DNA of 64,000 bases from Pseudomonas segetis (GTDB taxonomy: Bacteria; Pseudomonadota; Gammaproteobacteria; Pseudomonadales; Pseudomonadaceae), in NCBI RefSeq assembly GCF_900188155.1, contig NZ_FZOG01000002.1, forward strand, positions 124,001 to 188,000. Direction: 5' to 3'. Positions 29,303 through 38,824 of this stretch are shown here, one piece after another (position 1 is the first letter of the stretch; each line of letters begins with the position of its first letter). A program made the translations under genes and the position numbers. The notes below the pieces were generated by a model. The model did not search any database and was not told the DNA's origin. It saw nothing but the letters and a program-made list of their open reading frames with translations.

Positions 29303-29758
29303 CTAACCGCTGAGCTTGCCGCGCAACAGCTCGCTGATAAGCTCCATCGGATAGCCTCGATAGCTGAGGAAACGGTGCTGCTTGGCCCGCTCGCGCATAT
29401 CCTGCGGCAACTTCCCGGCATACTTGCGCTGCCAGACATCAAGCAGTTGCTCAGCCCAGTCAATGCCACTCTCGGCCAGCGCCTGCTCGACATCCGCGCG
29501 CAGCAAGCCTCGCTGAGACAGTTCTTCACGTATGCGCACAGGCCCGTAGCCCGAACGGGCACGGTAGCGGATAAAACTTTCCAGGTAGCGCGCTTCAGAT
29601 AATAGGCCCTCTTGCGCCAAGCGATCGAGGGCAGGATCAATCAAGTCATCGGTTGCGCCGCGCTGGCGCAACTTACGTACCAACTCCACACGCCCGTGCT
29701 CACGACGCGCCAGCAAATCCATTGCTGCGCGCCTCACGGCCGTGGGGTTGTCGAGCAT
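29303..29758 (-). CDS. recX: Regulatory protein RecX
   Basis: The 151-residue protein binds RecA filaments and limits their extension. It is built of three-helix repeats rich in Leu, Arg and Glu ([94 protein letters not shown]). The recX start is five bases after the recA stop, so both come from one transcript, with recX expressed at a lower level as in other bacteria. Confidence 0.94.
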   Translation of the reverse strand: MLDNPTAVRRAAMDLLARREHGRVELVRKLRQRGATDDLIDPALDRLAQEGLLSEARYLESFIRYRARSGYGPVRIREELSQRGLLRADVEQALAESGIDWAEQLLDVWQRKYAGKLPQDMRERAKQHRFLSYRGYPMELISELLRGKLSG

Positions 29759-29763
29759 GGTGC

Positions 29764-30807
29764 TTAAGCGTCAACTTCAGCATCAACTGGCGCTTCAGCA
29801 CCCGCCTTGGCAGGTGTTACCGGGACCAGCAGCTTTTCACGAATCAAGCCTTCAATGGTGCGAGCAACTTCTGGATTGTCTTCAAGGTACTTGGCCGAGT
29901 TGGCTTTGCCCTGACCAATCTTGCTGCCCTGGTAGCTGTACCAAGCGCCAGATTTTTCCAGGAAGCCATGCAGCACACCGAGATCGATGATTTCGCCATT
30001 ACGGTAGATGCCCTTGCCGTAGAGAATCTGGAACTCGGCCTGGCGGAATGGTGGTGCGACTTTGTTTTTCACCACTTTCACGCGGGTTTCGCTGCCGACA
30101 ACTTCGTCGCCCTCTTTGACCGCGCCAGTACGACGAATATCCAAACGTACCGAAGCATAGAACTTCAATGCGTTACCACCCGTGGTGGTTTCAGGGCTGC
30201 CGAACATAACGCCGATCTTCATCCGGATCTGGTTGATGAAGATCACCAGGCAATTGGCGTTCTTGATGTTACCGGTGATTTTACGCAGCGCTTGCGACAT
30301 CAAGCGGGCCTGCAAGCCAACATGCATGTCACCCATTTCGCCTTCGATTTCAGCTTTTGGCACCAGGGCCGCCACCGAGTCGACCACAATGACGTCGATG
30401 GCATTTGAGCGCACCAACATGTCCGTGATTTCCAGTGCCTGCTCGCCGGTATCTGGCTGCGAGACCAGCAGATCGTCAACGTTTACCCCAAGCTTACCTG
30501 CGTACTCGGGATCCAGGGCATGCTCGGCGTCGACGAATGCGCAGGTAGCACCGAGCTTTTGCGCCTCAGCAATCACCGACAAGGTCAGTGTGGTTTTACC
30601 CGAGGATTCAGGACCGTAGATTTCAACGATACGGCCTTTTGGCAAACCGCCAATACCCAGCGCGATATCCAACCCCAAAGAACCGGTCGAGATGGCCGGG
30701 ATAGCCTGGCGATCGTGATCGCCCATGCGCATGACCGCGCCTTTACCAAACTGCTTTTCAATCTGGCCAAGGGCAGCAGCCAGAGCGCGCTTCTTATTCT
30801 CGTCCAT
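29764..30807 (-). CDS. recA: Recombinase A
   Basis: The 347-residue protein polymerises on single-stranded DNA, drives strand exchange and stimulates LexA self-cleavage. Walker A GPESSGKT, the MAW region [30 protein letters not shown]-binding loops ([20 protein letters not shown] and [25 protein letters not shown]) and Walker [11 protein letters not shown] are all intact. The start at MDENKKRAL (30807) is the family start; four additional codons upstream are not usual. A LexA box lies 44-59 bases upstream. The C-terminus is acidic and alanine-rich as expected. Confidence 0.97.
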   Translation of the reverse strand: MDENKKRALAAALGQIEKQFGKGAVMRMGDHDRQAIPAISTGSLGLDIALGIGGLPKGRIVEIYGPESSGKTTLTLSVIAEAQKLGATCAFVDAEHALDPEYAGKLGVNVDDLLVSQPDTGEQALEITDMLVRSNAIDVIVVDSVAALVPKAEIEGEMGDMHVGLQARLMSQALRKITGNIKNANCLVIFINQIRMKIGVMFGSPETTTGGNALKFYASVRLDIRRTGAVKEGDEVVGSETRVKVVKNKVAPPFRQAEFQILYGKGIYRNGEIIDLGVLHGFLEKSGAWYSYQGSKIGQGKANSAKYLEDNPEVARTIEGLIREKLLVPVTPAKAGAEAPVDAEVDA

Positions 30808-30850
30808 TGAAGTCCTCACGTGATCAAGAGGGCCTGACGGCCGCCAACAA

Positions 30851-30866
30851 CTGTATAAGTAGCCAG
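30851..30866 (-). promoter_or_regulatory. LexA (SOS) box of recA
   Basis: CTGTATAAGTAGCCAG fits the CTG-N10-CAG core of gammaproteobacterial LexA sites and lies upstream of the recA ATG, so recA should be DNA-damage inducible. Confidence 0.8.
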
Positions 30867-30893
30867 TATTATTCCATAGCCTTGGCCGCCCGC

Positions 30894-31406
30894 CTACCCC
30901 AGAGTTGGATTTTCTTTTTCGAGCAGGCGTATCAGCCCCTCTAGGGCGGCTATAACCGTTTGTCGGCGGACACTTTGCCGATCACCGGCAAACTCTTTGC
31001 GCACGCTGTACAGCTGCTCGGAATCGCCCCAAGCCAACCAAACGGTGCCAACGGGCTTCTCTTTTGTGCCGCCATCAGGCCCGGCCACGCCACTGACGGC
31101 AACGGCATAGCGCGCACCACTTTGTTCTTGAGCACCACGCACCATGGCCTCGACCACTTCGCGACTTACAGCACCCAGCAGAACAAAAAGCTCAGGACCA
31201 ACGCCCAGCTGTTTGGTTTTCTGTGCATTGGAATAAGTCACGTAGCCCGCTTCGAACCAGGCGGAGCTACCGGGTACGCGGGTAATGGCCTCGGCAATAC
31301 CGCCGCCCGTGCAGGATTCAGCCGTACTGACCTGGGCATGCAAATCGGTCAGTTTGCGACCCAATTCAACTGCCAGGCGGGTTATCTCGGATTGATTTGC
31401 TTGCAT
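30894..31406 (-). CDS. pncC: Nicotinamide-nucleotide amidohydrolase PncC (CinA C-terminal domain)
   Basis: The 170-residue protein is the free-standing CinA-C domain, which deamidates NMN to NaMN in NAD recycling. Conserved stretches are [34 protein letters not shown] (about residues 28-61), [15 protein letters not shown] and [24 protein letters not shown] (about 100-123). The ATG at 31406 is chosen over an earlier in-frame start because it gives the usual [13 protein letters not shown]-terminus. It lies upstream of recA on the same strand, the same position as cinA in P. aeruginosa, and is divergent from mutS. Confidence 0.92.
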   Translation of the reverse strand: MQANQSEITRLAVELGRKLTDLHAQVSTAESCTGGGIAEAITRVPGSSAWFEAGYVTYSNAQKTKQLGVGPELFVLLGAVSREVVEAMVRGAQEQSGARYAVAVSGVAGPDGGTKEKPVGTVWLAWGDSEQLYSVRKEFAGDRQSVRRQTVIAALEGLIRLLEKENPTLG

Positions 31407-31484
31407 CTTCACTCCGGGGTTAAGGCGGACTAGGTTGATACCGTACACTAGGCGCTTTTACGATTCAGCCGGACAGTTAAAACG

Positions 31485-34058
31485 ATGAGCCAAAGCGATC
31501 TCAGCGCCCACACCCCGATGATGCAACAATATTGGAAGTTGAAGAACCAGCACCCCGACCAGCTGATGTTCTATCGCATGGGCGACTTCTATGAAATTTT
31601 CTATGAAGACGCCAAAAAGGCCGCAAAACTGCTCGATATCACCTTGACTGCGCGTGGCCAATCCGCCGGTCAAGCCATTCCCATGTGCGGCATTCCCTAC
31701 CATGCTGCTGAAGGCTATCTGGCCAAGCTGGTCAAGCTCGGCGAGTCGGTGGTGATCTGCGAACAGGTCGGTGACCCGGCAACCAGCAAAGGGCCGGTTG
31801 AGCGCCAGGTCGTTCGCATCATCACGCCTGGCACCGTCAGTGATGAAGCACTGCTTGATGAGCGGCGTGACAACCTGATTGCCGCGGTACTTGGCGATGA
31901 ACGCCTGTTTGGCCTGGCAGTGCTCGACATCACCAGCGGGCGCTTCAGTGTGTTGGAGATCAAAGGCTGGGAAAATCTGCTGGCGGAGCTTGAACGACTC
32001 AATCCGGTTGAACTGCTGATCCCTGATGACTGGCCACAAGACCTGCCCGCCGAGAAACGCAAAGGTGCCCGCCGCCGTGCACCCTGGGACTTTGAACGTG
32101 ACTCTGCGCACAAGAGCCTGTGCCAGCAATTTGGTACTCAGGATCTCAAGGGCTTTGGTTGCGAATCACTGACCCTGGCGATCGGTGCCGCCGGTTGCTT
32201 GCTGGCCTACGCCAAGGAAACCCAACGTACAGCACTGCCTCACCTGCGCAGCCTGCGTCATGAGCGACTGGATGACACGGTGATTCTCGACGGTGCCAGT
32301 CGGCGTAATCTTGAGCTTGATATCAACCTGGCAGGTGGCCGTGAAAATACCCTGCAATCAGTGGTTGATCGCTGCCAGACCGCAATGGGCAGTCGCCTGC
32401 TGAGCCGTTGGTTGAACCGACCACTGCGCGACCGCAATATTCTCCAGGCGCGCCAGGAGTCCATCACCTGCCTGCTTGAGCGCTACCGCTTTGAAACCCT
32501 GCAGCCACAGCTCAAGGAAATCGGCGACCTGGAACGTATCCTCGCGCGTATCGGCCTGCGTAACGCACGGCCACGCGACCTGGCACGACTTCGCGATGCA
32601 CTGGCGGCGCTACCAGAACTGCAAAGTGCCATGGCCATGCTCGAATCGCCACATCTGGCGTCACTGGCCACGACCGTCAGCACCTATCCCGACCTGGCTG
32701 CATTGCTTGGCAAGGCGATTATCGACAACCCACCTGCAGTAATCCGCGATGGTGGCGTACTCAAGACCGGCTACGACGCTGAACTTGACGAACTGCAATC
32801 CCTGAGCGAAAACGCCGGCCAGTACCTGATGGACCTGGAAACCCGCGAAAAAGCCCGCACCGGCCTGGCCAACCTCAAGGTTGGTTACAACCGCGTACAT
32901 GGCTATTTCATCGAGTTGCCTAGCAAGCAGGCGGAGTCGGCCCCCGCTGATTACATTCGCCGGCAGACCCTCAAAGGTGCAGAGCGCTTCATCACCCCGG
33001 AGCTCAAAGAGTTCGAAGACAAAGCGCTTTCGGCCAAGAGTCGTGCACTGGCGCGCGAGAAGGTGCTGTACGAAGAATTGCTCGAGCATCTGATTACACA
33101 GCTTTCGCCCCTGCAAGACAGCGCCTCGGCCCTCGCCGAACTGGATGTACTGAGCAACCTGGCCGAGCGTGCGCTTAACCTGAACCTGAACTGCCCGCGC
33201 TTTGTCGACGAGCCCTGCATGCGCATCAACCAGGGCCGCCACCCAGTGGTTGAACAGGTACTAACCAAACCCTTCGTGGCCAACGACCTGAACCTCGACG
33301 ACGACACCCGCATGCTGGTCATTACCGGGCCGAATATGGGAGGTAAGTCGACCTATATGCGCCAGACTGCGTTGATTGTCCTGCTCGCCCATATCGGCAG
33401 CTTTGTGCCTGCTGCGAGCTGCGAGTTGTCATTGGTCGACCGTATATTCACCCGCATTGGCTCCAGCGACGATCTAGCCGGGGGCCGCTCGACCTTTATG
33501 GTTGAAATGAGCGAGACCGCCAATATCCTGCACAACGCCACAGAACAAAGCCTCGTGCTGATGGACGAGGTTGGTCGTGGCACCAGCACCTTCGACGGCC
33601 TTTCCCTGGCATGGGCCGCCGCCGAACAGCTGGCTAAACTTCGTGCATACACCCTGTTTGCCACACATTATTTCGAGCTGACCGTACTGCCCGAAAGTGA
33701 GCCCTTGGTGGCCAACGTCCACCTCAACGCAACCGAGCATAACGAGCGCATCGTGTTTCTACACCATGTGCTGCCGGGCCCTGCAAGCCAGAGCTATGGT
33801 TTGGCGGTTGCCCAGCTTGCAGGTGTACCCGATGCAGTGATCCTGCGCGCACGCGAGCATCTGGCGCGGCTCGAAACCACTAGCTTGCCCCACGAACCGC
33901 CACGTACGGAGCCTGGAAAACCGGCTGCGCCACACCAAAGTGATATGTTTGCAAGCCTTGCACACCCGCTGCTTGAAGAATTGTCTAAGATCAATCCGGA
34001 TGATTTGACCCCACGAAAAGCACTTGAACTGTTATATACATGGAAAACTCGAGTCTAA
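31485..34058 (+). CDS. mutS: DNA mismatch repair protein MutS
   Basis: The 857-residue protein recognises mispairs and starts methyl-directed repair. The mismatch-reading F-x-E motif is F35-Y36-E37 in GDFYEIF. Connector, lever and clamp domains follow. The ATPase domain has Walker [11 protein letters not shown] (about residues 619-628), the [25 protein letters not shown] signature and Walker [17 protein letters not shown]. The C-terminal end keeps the [25 protein letters not shown] motif for dimerisation. Its length matches the family. It has no SOS box. Confidence 0.97.
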   Translation: MSQSDLSAHTPMMQQYWKLKNQHPDQLMFYRMGDFYEIFYEDAKKAAKLLDITLTARGQSAGQAIPMCGIPYHAAEGYLAKLVKLGESVVICEQVGDPATSKGPVERQVVRIITPGTVSDEALLDERRDNLIAAVLGDERLFGLAVLDITSGRFSVLEIKGWENLLAELERLNPVELLIPDDWPQDLPAEKRKGARRRAPWDFERDSAHKSLCQQFGTQDLKGFGCESLTLAIGAAGCLLAYAKETQRTALPHLRSLRHERLDDTVILDGASRRNLELDINLAGGRENTLQSVVDRCQTAMGSRLLSRWLNRPLRDRNILQARQESITCLLERYRFETLQPQLKEIGDLERILARIGLRNARPRDLARLRDALAALPELQSAMAMLESPHLASLATTVSTYPDLAALLGKAIIDNPPAVIRDGGVLKTGYDAELDELQSLSENAGQYLMDLETREKARTGLANLKVGYNRVHGYFIELPSKQAESAPADYIRRQTLKGAERFITPELKEFEDKALSAKSRALAREKVLYEELLEHLITQLSPLQDSASALAELDVLSNLAERALNLNLNCPRFVDEPCMRINQGRHPVVEQVLTKPFVANDLNLDDDTRMLVITGPNMGGKSTYMRQTALIVLLAHIGSFVPAASCELSLVDRIFTRIGSSDDLAGGRSTFMVEMSETANILHNATEQSLVLMDEVGRGTSTFDGLSLAWAAAEQLAKLRAYTLFATHYFELTVLPESEPLVANVHLNATEHNERIVFLHHVLPGPASQSYGLAVAQLAGVPDAVILRAREHLARLETTSLPHEPPRTEPGKPAAPHQSDMFASLAHPLLEELSKINPDDLTPRKALELLYTWKTRV

Positions 34059-34197
34059 CGCCCACGCCAACAAGCTGTTAGAATCCTGCGCGCTCGGAAT
34101 AGCTATGTGCTAAAGCCTGGTACTGAAGTGAGCTTTTTCGAGCCGAGAGACTGTTTATGAGGGCAGTTTCGCGCCGTAGCCTGAGGAGAGAATTAGA

Positions 34198-34521
34198 ATG
34201 ACCTTCGTCGTCACCGACAATTGCATCAAGTGCAAGTACACCGACTGTGTGGAAGTCTGTCCGGTGGACTGCTTCTACGAAGGCCCGAACTTCCTGGTCA
34301 TTCACCCTGACGAGTGCATTGACTGCGCTCTGTGTGAACCAGAGTGCCCAGCACAAGCCATCTTCTCTGAAGATGAGGTGCCTGAGGACATGCAGGAATA
34401 TATCGAGCTGAATGCTGATCTGGCCGAGGTCTGGCCAAATATCACCGAGAAGAAAGAAGCGCTCGCTGATGCTGAAGAATGGGACGGTGTGAAAGACAAG
34501 CTTGAGCACCTAGAGCGCTAA
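34198..34521 (+). CDS. fdxA: 7Fe-8S ferredoxin FdxA
   Basis: The 107-residue Azotobacter ferredoxin I-type protein holds a 3Fe-4S and a 4Fe-4S cluster. The cysteines read C9, C12, C17, C21, C25 in the N-terminal half and C40, C43, C46, C50 in the second; by analogy with A. vinelandii FdI, C9/C17/C50 bind the 3Fe cluster and C21/C40/C43/C46 the 4Fe cluster. The C-terminal tail is acidic. FdI-type proteins are linked to oxidative-stress control of Fpr in Azotobacter, and fpr is encoded elsewhere in this window. A GAGGAGAG Shine-Dalgarno precedes the ATG, and a strong terminator follows. Confidence 0.95.
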   Translation: MTFVVTDNCIKCKYTDCVEVCPVDCFYEGPNFLVIHPDECIDCALCEPECPAQAIFSEDEVPEDMQEYIELNADLAEVWPNITEKKEALADAEEWDGVKDKLEHLER

Positions 34522-34545
34522 GACTGTCTCTGCCGCCCGCAAAAG

Positions 34546-34566
34546 ACCCGCTTCGGCGGGTTTTTT
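34546..34566 (+). terminator. Terminator of fdxA
   Basis: ACCCGC / GCGGGT stem with a TTCG-type tetraloop followed by a T-run (34561-34566). A canonical Rho-independent terminator facing the rsmZ terminator. Confidence 0.9.
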
Positions 34567-34602
34567 ATTGGCTTGGGAACAGACAAGGTACAAATCGCAG
34601 GC

Positions 34603-34735
34603 AAAAAAAAGGGCGGTTTGACCCGCCCATTTTGTCCCTATTCCCTTTGTCTCCTACTCATCATCCTGATGAAATCGCATCCCGCGATTGTCCCTGGTCA
34701 CAGTCCCTGGCGACCTGTGTTTATCCTTAAACACA
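34603..34735 (-). ncRNA. rsmZ: Small RNA RsmZ, antagonist of RsmA/RsmE
   Basis: The minus-strand RNA of about 130 nucleotides begins with a perfect 8-base-pair hairpin TGTGTTTA-AGGA-TAAACACA (34735-34716) and contains eight GGA motifs, several in hairpin loops: the first hairpin (AGGA), AATCGC-GGGAT-GCGATT (34689-34673) and TCATC-AGGAT-GATGA (34672-34658). It ends in a GGGCGG/CCGCCC terminator (34611-34628) with eight U. A TATTAT -10 box lies at 34746-34741, with TTGTGA as a possible -35. The position between fdxA and rpoS is that of rsmZ in pseudomonads. It sequesters CsrA-type proteins and thereby turns on secondary metabolism and biofilm genes under GacA control. Confidence 0.95.
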
Positions 34736-34749
34736 GCTTGATAATAAGG

Positions 34750-34781
34750 GATTTTCAGCGCTTCACAAGTGCCTGAAAATC
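34750..34781. promoter_or_regulatory. Inverted repeat over the rsmZ promoter
   Basis: GATTTTCAG-N14-CTGAAAATC, perfect 9-base arms, flanks the presumed -35 region of rsmZ on the upstream side of the TATTAT box. It may be an operator for a regulator other than GacA. Confidence 0.45.
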
Positions 34782-34803
34782 ATCCAAACAGCCTATGAGC
34801 GCT

Positions 34804-34829
34804 TTGTAGAAAAAATAAAACCCTTACAA
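34804..34829 (-). promoter_or_regulatory. Degenerate GacA-type upstream activating sequence of rsmZ
   Basis: On the minus strand TTGTAAGG at one end and CTACAA at the other form an inverted repeat. The first half matches the TGTAAG half of the GacA box, but the halves are 24 instead of 18 bases across and the second half is TCTACA, not CTTACA. The distance to the start (about 70-95 bases) is plausible. Confidence 0.4.
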
Positions 34830-34934
34830 TTCAACAGGTTATAAAAAATCCCACTCAATACCCCTACAAGTCTCATGGCAAATGACTGCATTAACCTACA
34901 CCGGCGTAAGCGATCTCCTACATAGCATTGATAC

Positions 34935-34956
34935 AAAAAAACCGGCATGAGCCGGT
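34935..34956 (-). terminator. Terminator of rpoS
   Basis: ACCGGC / GCCGGT stem with an ATGA loop, followed on the minus strand by six U (A-run 34935-34940), 22 bases after the rpoS stop. It separates rpoS from rsmZ. Confidence 0.88.
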
Positions 34957-34977
34957 TCTTTTGCAAAGCCACTTAAC

Positions 34978-35988
34978 TCACTGAAACAAGGCGTCACTCG
35001 ACAAGCCATTTTTCTCAAGAATTTCACGCAGGCGTTTGAGCGCTTCAACCTGTATCTGCCTGACGCGTTCACGAGTAAGGCCGATCTCCTGGCCGACCTC
35101 CTCCAGCGTGCAATTCTCATGGCCACGCAAACCAAACCGCCTGACCACAACCTCGCGCTGCTTATCGGTCAATTCGCACAGCCACTGATCAATGCTCTGC
35201 GACAGGTCGTCATCCTGCAACAGTTCGCATGGATCAGTCGGACGCTCATCGGTGAGGGTATCAAGCAGGGTTTTATCAGAGTCAGAACCCAGTGAAACGT
35301 CCACCGAGGACACCCGTTCGTTGAGCCCAAGCATGCGCTTGACCTCACTGACGGGCTTGTCGAGCAAGTTGGCGATTTCTTCGGCGGAGGGTTCGTGATC
35401 GAGCTTTTGAGTCAGCTCGCGCGCGGCGCGCAGGTAGACGTTGAGTTCTTTGACCACATGGATTGGAAGACGAATCGTACGCGTCTGGTTCATGATTGCG
35501 CGTTCGATGGTCTGGCGAATCCACCAGGTCGCATAGGTTGAGAAGCGGAAACCACGCTCTGGGTCGAATTTCTCGACGGCGCGAATCAAACCGAGGTTGC
35601 CTTCTTCAATCAAGTCGAGCAATGAGAGGCCGCGATTGACATAGCGCCTGGCGATTTTGACAACCAATCGCAAGTTGCTTTCAATCATGCGTTTGCGACC
35701 AGCTGGATCGCCTTTTTGCGCCAGGCGGGCAAAAAACACTTCCTCCTCAGGACTGAGGAGCGGAGAAAAGCCAATTTCATTCAGATACAACTGCGTGGCA
35801 TCTAGTGCACGCGTGTAATCAATGTACTTGTGCTGCTTGGGTGCAACTGTTTTCGCCTTGGCCTTGGAACGCTTTGGCGACGTCTCAACACTTAAATCTG
35901 CCCCATCCCCCAAGACGACATCTGACTCCATAAGGAGTACATCGTCGTCTACGTCAAACTCGGGCACTAGTTTTTTTGTGAGAGCCAT
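34978..35988 (-). CDS. rpoS: RNA polymerase sigma factor RpoS
   Basis: The 336-residue stationary-phase/general-stress sigma factor has an acidic N-terminus ([16 protein letters not shown]) as in other pseudomonads, region 1.2/2 ([66 protein letters not shown]), region 3 and region 4 ([30 protein letters not shown]). It is downstream of nlpD on the same strand; in related species rpoS is transcribed largely from a promoter inside nlpD. The 106-base gap to nlpD holds a GGA hairpin and further GGA motifs, one of them (AAGGGA) near the ribosome binding site, which suggests Rsm control. Confidence 0.97.
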   Translation of the reverse strand: MALTKKLVPEFDVDDDVLLMESDVVLGDGADLSVETSPKRSKAKAKTVAPKQHKYIDYTRALDATQLYLNEIGFSPLLSPEEEVFFARLAQKGDPAGRKRMIESNLRLVVKIARRYVNRGLSLLDLIEEGNLGLIRAVEKFDPERGFRFSTYATWWIRQTIERAIMNQTRTIRLPIHVVKELNVYLRAARELTQKLDHEPSAEEIANLLDKPVSEVKRMLGLNERVSSVDVSLGSDSDKTLLDTLTDERPTDPCELLQDDDLSQSIDQWLCELTDKQREVVVRRFGLRGHENCTLEEVGQEIGLTRERVRQIQVEALKRLREILEKNGLSSDALFQ

Positions 35989-36055
35989 TTCTTAATATCC
36001 CTTGCTGAGTTCGACAGCAAGCCCCGGTGCGACCCTCTCCCTGGAGACACCCGGG

Positions 36056-36075
36056 CCCGTCCCTCCTACGACGGG
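36056..36075 (-). promoter_or_regulatory. GGA-loop hairpin in the rpoS leader, candidate RsmA/RsmE site
   Basis: On the minus strand CCCGTC-GTAGGAGG-GACGGG forms a 6-base-pair stem exposing AGGA in an 8-base loop, the arrangement preferred by CsrA-family proteins. It lies 68-87 bases before the rpoS start, and two further GGA motifs (36040-36038 and 36000-35998) lie between it and the ATG. Confidence 0.45.
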
Positions 36076-36094
36076 GAAACAGGCCGACAATAAG

Positions 36095-36925
36095 CTACTG
36101 GCGTGGCAAAAATTGCAAAGGATCTACAGGCTTGCCCTGACGGCGAATTTCAAAATGTAGCTTCACGCGGTCAGTGCCCGTTGAACCCATTTCAGCAATT
36201 GCTTGCCCTGCCTTGACCTTTTGCCCCTCTTTCACCAAGAGCCTGCGGTTATGTCCGTAGGCGCTTACGTAGGTACTGCTATGCTTGATGATCACCAACT
36301 CGCCGTAGCCCCGCAAACCACTTCCGGCGTAAACCACTGAGCCATCAGACGCAGCTAAAACAGGCTGGCCCAAATCTCCGGCGATATCAATGCCTTTATT
36401 CAAACTACCGTTTGAGGAAAATCGACCGATAACCAAACCTTTGGTAGGCCACGTCCAGCCAGATGATGTGCCACTCACCGATTGCACGGGTTTGGCGGTA
36501 ACAGGGGGCTTCTTGACCACTGGCTTGGCCGTACTGCTCGATGTTGTCGGACGAACGGTACGTGTAGAGGAGCTTGACTTGGCCACCACAGAAGAGGGTT
36601 TCTTGCCGTCAAAACGAATCGGCTGACCGACTCTCAGCAAATAAGGTGCAGGGATACCATTGCGAGCTGCCAGTTCTTTCCAGTCCCAGCCAAAACGAAA
36701 GGCAATGGAATACAGCGTATCGCCACGCCGGACCAGGTACTGGCCGCTAGTGACATGAGGTTGCTTTGAGGTGATGGGCACCGGCCTACCGTTGCGATCC
36801 AAGACCTGAACGCCGCCTGAAGGCGCACTCGAACAGCCAGACAGGATCAACGATAGAGCCAAACCACTCAACAGGCATCGAGTGTTGCTATTGCGAATGC
36901 ACGCTTGAATGGCGTCGAAACTCAC
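36095..36925 (-). CDS. nlpD: Murein hydrolase activator lipoprotein NlpD
   Basis: The 276-residue outer-membrane lipoprotein has a lipobox LSGC (Cys31), a LysM peptidoglycan-binding domain (about residues 62-107, YLVRRGDTLYSIAFRFGWDWKELAARNGI), a Ser/Thr-Lys-rich linker, and a C-terminal LytM/M23 domain (about 165-272). The M23 domain has NKGIDIAG where active peptidases have HxGxD, so it is catalytically degenerate, as in E. coli NlpD, which activates amidase AmiC at the division site. It precedes rpoS and probably contains the main rpoS promoter. Confidence 0.94.
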   Translation of the reverse strand: MSFDAIQACIRNSNTRCLLSGLALSLILSGCSSAPSGGVQVLDRNGRPVPITSKQPHVTSGQYLVRRGDTLYSIAFRFGWDWKELAARNGIPAPYLLRVGQPIRFDGKKPSSVVAKSSSSTRTVRPTTSSSTAKPVVKKPPVTAKPVQSVSGTSSGWTWPTKGLVIGRFSSNGSLNKGIDIAGDLGQPVLAASDGSVVYAGSGLRGYGELVIIKHSSTYVSAYGHNRRLLVKEGQKVKAGQAIAEMGSTGTDRVKLHFEIRRQGKPVDPLQFLPRQ

Positions 36926-36973
36926 CGGTCTCTCCCTTACTGGCTATTAGCGCCTGACACTATTGTGCAGGAT

Positions 36974-37912
36974 TTATTGATTTTGGTCAGAACTTAACGG
37001 CTGACGCCCTGCCAACCACTCCAGCCCCAGAACAAGCGCCACCCCAAGCACGGCCAAGACGATTGCCAGTAACAGTTGCGGATCCTGGCCGCTAATTTCA
37101 GCAAAGCGCGCAGGCAGGAGATTAGCTTGCAACAAGGGAACCTGTTGTCCATGACGGTCGGTAAACCAGGTCAATGTCTCCTTCCATGGCCATATCTTGT
37201 TCAATGAGCCAAGCATCAAGCCTGTCAGGAAAGCCAGTGACAGGTCGCGGTAGCAGCGAAGCAGCCAGCGCAGGAAACCCGCAAAGCTCACCAGGCCAAC
37301 AGCGCAGCCTGAGGCGAATAGCACCAGGACTGTGATGTCCAGGGCCTTTACCGAGCCCAATACAAAGCTGTACATCCCCAACAGGAGCAAGATGAAACTG
37401 CCCGAGATACCAGGAAGAATCATCGCGCAAATAGCGACAGCCCCCGCCAGGAATATGCTTAGCGGATCGGTATCAAGGTGCACCGGCGAAGCGACGGTAA
37501 TCCAGTAGGCAAAACCTGCGCCGACGGCAAAACTGAGGATACGGGTCCAGTTCCAACGACTGATCTCTCGCGAAACCAAATGCGCCGACACCAGCACCAA
37601 GCCAAAGAAGAATGACCACACCGGAATAGGATGCTGCTCCAGCAAATAGGTAATCAACCGGGCAAGGCTGACGACACTGGTAAGAATGCCAGCAAAGAGC
37701 ACCAGCAAGAATGTTGCATTGGCGGTCACCCAGGCCTCGCCGAAGCGCCCACGAACTGCCAGCAGCCCGGCACGCGGCATACTGGAGATAGACTTTAATA
37801 GCTCGTCGTATATACCGCTGATAAAAGCAATGGTGCCGCCCGACACGCCCGGTACAACATCCGCAGCGCCCATGGCCACACCCTTGGCGTAGAGCAAAAA
37901 ATATTTTTTCAT
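36974..37912 (-). CDS. DUF368-family polytopic membrane protein, probable undecaprenyl-phosphate translocase
   Basis: The 312-residue protein has about eight to ten membrane segments and the DUF368 signatures KGVAMGAADVVPGVSGGTIAFISGIYDELL (about residues 10-39) and the symmetric second copy CAMILPGISGSFILLLLGMYSFVL (about 160-183). DUF368 proteins (PopT in recent work) recycle undecaprenyl phosphate across the inner membrane in other bacteria. The ATG at 37912 gives the family start MKKYFLLYAKG; the frame is open 25 codons further upstream without a hydrophobic or conserved start. It lies between pcm and nlpD. Confidence 0.85.
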   Translation of the reverse strand: MKKYFLLYAKGVAMGAADVVPGVSGGTIAFISGIYDELLKSISSMPRAGLLAVRGRFGEAWVTANATFLLVLFAGILTSVVSLARLITYLLEQHPIPVWSFFFGLVLVSAHLVSREISRWNWTRILSFAVGAGFAYWITVASPVHLDTDPLSIFLAGAVAICAMILPGISGSFILLLLGMYSFVLGSVKALDITVLVLFASGCAVGLVSFAGFLRWLLRCYRDLSLAFLTGLMLGSLNKIWPWKETLTWFTDRHGQQVPLLQANLLPARFAEISGQDPQLLLAIVLAVLGVALVLGLEWLAGRQPLSSDQNQ

Positions 37913-37984
37913 AAACCCGTCAAAGCAAATGCTGTGATCCCTCTGAAAAAACAAGCAAGCAAAGATAAGACAAGGCGCAACGAC

Positions 37985-38130
37985 CAACGGGAGTAACAGC
38001 CAGAGGCTGGCCCGAAGAGCAAGCGCCAGCGAGTCAAAAACTGTGAAAAGTGACCGGGGTCGCGCTCGATTCTACGAGCTGTAAATGAGCATCTTGAACA
38101 GTTTTTAACGCGGTAATATCGAGCGCAGTA
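37985..38130. repeat. Structured intergenic element with interleaved inverted repeats
   Basis: Between the DUF368 gene and pcm. GCCAG-AGG-CTGGC forms a hairpin (37999-38011); AAAAACTGT (38036-38044) pairs with ACAGTTTTT (38098-38106); GCGCTCGAT (38062-38070) pairs with ATCGAGCGC (38118-38126). The last two pairs interleave, as in a pseudoknot. It resembles a dispersed intergenic repeat of pseudomonads as far as I remember, but no second copy is in this window. Confidence 0.4.
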
Positions 38131-38146
38131 ATTTTTCAGAGGCTCC

Positions 38147-38824
38147 CTAAGCCAGTGGTCCGTTAAGCAAAGGTACAAAGCGTACCGCATCAAGAATGTG
38201 CCGCGAATAACCTTGTTCATCACGAATGATCAACATCAGTTGCTGCACATCGCCGGTGCCAACCGGGATAACCAGTCGCCCACCCAGCGCAAGCTGGTCC
38301 AGAAGAGCCTGCGGCACCTCTGAAGCTGCAGCTGTGACAATAATTCCGTTATAAGGTGCCAGTGCTGACCAACCTTCCCAACCGTCCCCCCAGCGAAAGA
38401 CCACATTGCGCAAATTCAGTTCGACCAAGCGCTCCTTGGCGCGATCTTGCAGCCCCTGGATGCGCTCAACGCTAAATACACGCTCTACCAGCTGCGCCAG
38501 CACGGCAGTCTGGTAACCCGAGCCGGTGCCGATCTCCAGTACCTTATCCAACGGGCCGGCTTCAAGCAGCAACTCGCTCATGCGCGCAACCATATAGGGT
38601 TGCGAAATGGTCTGGTTGTGGCCGATGGGCAAAGAAGTGTCTTCGTAGGCGCGATGAGAAAATGCCTCATCGACAAACATGTGGCGCGGCGTACGGCGAA
38701 TAACCTCCAACACCTGGGCGTTGGACAGGCCTTCTTCATAGAGACGCTGGATAAGTCGCTCACGGGTCCGTTGTGAGGTCATGCCAATACCACGGCGGTT
38801 CATTTCATCTTGTTCGCGATTCAT
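38147..38824 (-). CDS. pcm: Protein-L-isoaspartate O-methyltransferase
   Basis: The 225-residue enzyme methylates isoaspartyl residues with S-adenosylmethionine, starting repair of aged proteins. SAM-binding motif [18 protein letters not shown], motif post-I VFSVERI, and [13 protein letters not shown] are present, and the substrate loop [11 protein letters not shown] lies before motif I. The start is the ATG sharing one base with the surE stop (TAATG), pointing to translational coupling; starts seven codons earlier or up to 14 codons later are possible. Confidence 0.93.
   Translation of the reverse strand: MNREQDEMNRRGIGMTSQRTRERLIQRLYEEGLSNAQVLEVIRRTPRHMFVDEAFSHRAYEDTSLPIGHNQTISQPYMVARMSELLLEAGPLDKVLEIGTGSGYQTAVLAQLVERVFSVERIQGLQDRAKERLVELNLRNVVFRWGDGWEGWSALAPYNGIIVTAAASEVPQALLDQLALGGRLVIPVGTGDVQQLMLIIRDEQGYSRHILDAVRFVPLLNGPLA

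Noticed and set aside
34198..34521. Ferredoxin gene considered as a nitrogen-fixation ferredoxin
   Set aside because: It is the widespread FdxA between mutS and rsmZ/rpoS in non-diazotrophic pseudomonads; no nif genes are nearby.
37913..38223. 104-codon minus-strand frame between pcm and the DUF368 gene
   Set aside because: Cys/Arg-rich unlike real Pseudomonas proteins, and it covers the inverted repeats; better explained as a structured non-coding element.
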